This document shows positions 6,130-6,698 of a stretch of DNA of 6,698 bases, in pieces. Source of the DNA: JBEVMS01 sp040508515 (GTDB lineage: Bacteria > Pseudomonadota > Gammaproteobacteria > Xanthomonadales > Rhodanobacteraceae); assembly GCA_040508515.1 (NCBI GenBank), contig JBEVMS010000214.1, positions 1-6,698 of the forward strand. The letters run 5' to 3'. Each line of letters begins with the position of its first letter. The stretch's first letter is position 1. The notes under the pieces were generated by a model that was not told where the DNA came from, made no database searches, and saw nothing but the letters and a program-made list of their open reading frames with translations. The position numbers were made by a program, and so were the translations under genes.

Positions 6130-6698
6130 TCACGCGTCCGGCCAGGGGGTAAGAATTTCGAAGCCGTCGTCGGTCACCGCGATGGTGTGTTCCCATTGCG
6201 CGGAGAGCGAATGGTCCTTGGTCACCACGGTCCAGCCATCGGGCAGTTGGCGGGTCTGCGGCTTGCCAGCGTTGATCATCGGCTCGATCGTGAAGGTCAT
6301 GCCCTTGACCAGCACCATGCCGCTGCCACCCTTGCCGTAATGCAGAATCTGCGGCTCGTCGTGATAAACCTTGCCGATGCCGTGACCGCAATACTCGCGC
6401 ACCACCGAGAACCCGGCGGCCTCGGCGTGCTGCTGGATCGCCTGACCGATATCGCCCAGCGTGGCGCCCGGCCGCACCGCCTCGATGCCCTTCATCATCG
6501 CCTCATGGGTGGTTTCGACCAGCCGCTTGGCCAGCACCGACGGTGTGCCCACGTAGTACATCCGGCTGGTGTCGCCGTGCCAGCCATCCTTGATCACGGT
6601 GACGTCGATGTTGACGATGTCGCCGTCCTTGAGCACCTTGCCGGCATTGGGAATGCCGTGGCAAATCACATGGTTGACCGAGGTGCACAGCGTCTTGG
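6130..6698 (-). CDS. map: Type I methionine aminopeptidase, 5' end outside the window
   Basis: This cytoplasmic metalloenzyme removes the N-terminal Met from new proteins when the second residue is small. 188 residues are visible, beginning inside a codon at the right edge; comparison with E. coli MetAP suggests about 66 residues are missing. In visible numbering, H13 (CHGIP) matches E. coli H79. The five metal ligands are D31 (VNIDVTV), D42 (HGDTS), H105 (CGHGIG), E138 (TIEPM) and E169 (WEHT), each at exactly the expected spacing (E. coli D97, D108, H171, E204, E235). The C-terminus is short, ending LTPWPDA just after the last core strand, a few residues shorter than in E. coli. The GTG at 6667-6669 is an internal Val codon, not the start. 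The small membrane-protein gene follows directly. Confidence 0.97.
   Translation of the reverse strand, partial: KTLCTSVNHVICHGIPNAGKVLKDGDIVNIDVTVIKDGWHGDTSRMYYVGTPSVLAKRLVETTHEAMMKGIEAVRPGATLGDIGQAIQQHAEAAGFSVVREYCGHGIGKVYHDEPQILHYGKGGSGMVLVKGMTFTIEPMINAGKPQTRQLPDGWTVVTKDHSLSAQWEHTIAVTDDGFEILTPWPDA

Noticed and set aside
1..6698. CRISPR array, insertion sequence, phage, toxin-antitoxin or defence genes
   Set aside because: No evenly spaced repeat array, transposase, terminal inverted repeat pair or hallmark protein was seen; the coding space is filled by core genes.

Overview
All six genes I can support lie on the minus strand, so the window is read right to left. It is GC-rich and looks chromosomal. 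The order map, small membrane protein, glnD, YfaZ-like protein, dapD, ArsC/Spx-like protein matches my recollection of the map-glnD-dapD-arsC neighbourhood of Xanthomonas relatives. I therefore infer a gammaproteobacterium of the Lysobacterales (Xanthomonadales), perhaps Rhodanobacteraceae. The assignment rests on gene order and protein similarity recalled by eye, not on a search.

Right part (5700-6698): the C-terminal three quarters of type I methionine aminopeptidase (map, start outside the window), then 28 bp, then a 93-residue three-helix membrane protein of unknown function. A 120-bp gap separates this from glnD.

Middle (2687-5699): full-length glnD, the bifunctional uridylyltransferase/uridylyl-removing enzyme that senses glutamine and modifies PII. 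It is followed by 376 bp with no convincing gene but with several inverted and direct repeats.

Left part (1-2686): a YfaZ-like outer-membrane beta-barrel protein with a strong Shine-Dalgarno sequence, then dapD (lysine and peptidoglycan precursor synthesis), a 174-bp gap holding a strong hairpin, a CXXC-type ArsC/Spx-like thioredoxin-fold protein, and a VIT1/CCC1-family protein that runs off the left edge. The VIT gene starts at a GTG overlapping the ArsC-like stop codon (GTGA), so the two are probably translationally coupled.

Most of the window is core metabolism: N-terminal methionine removal, nitrogen signalling and lysine synthesis. No mobile element, CRISPR array, phage gene or defence system is visible. 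The most unusual item is the VIT-family protein. Its N-terminal ferritin-like domain appears to be half-sized, and a Pro/Gly-rich linker stands where helices 3 and 4 would be expected.
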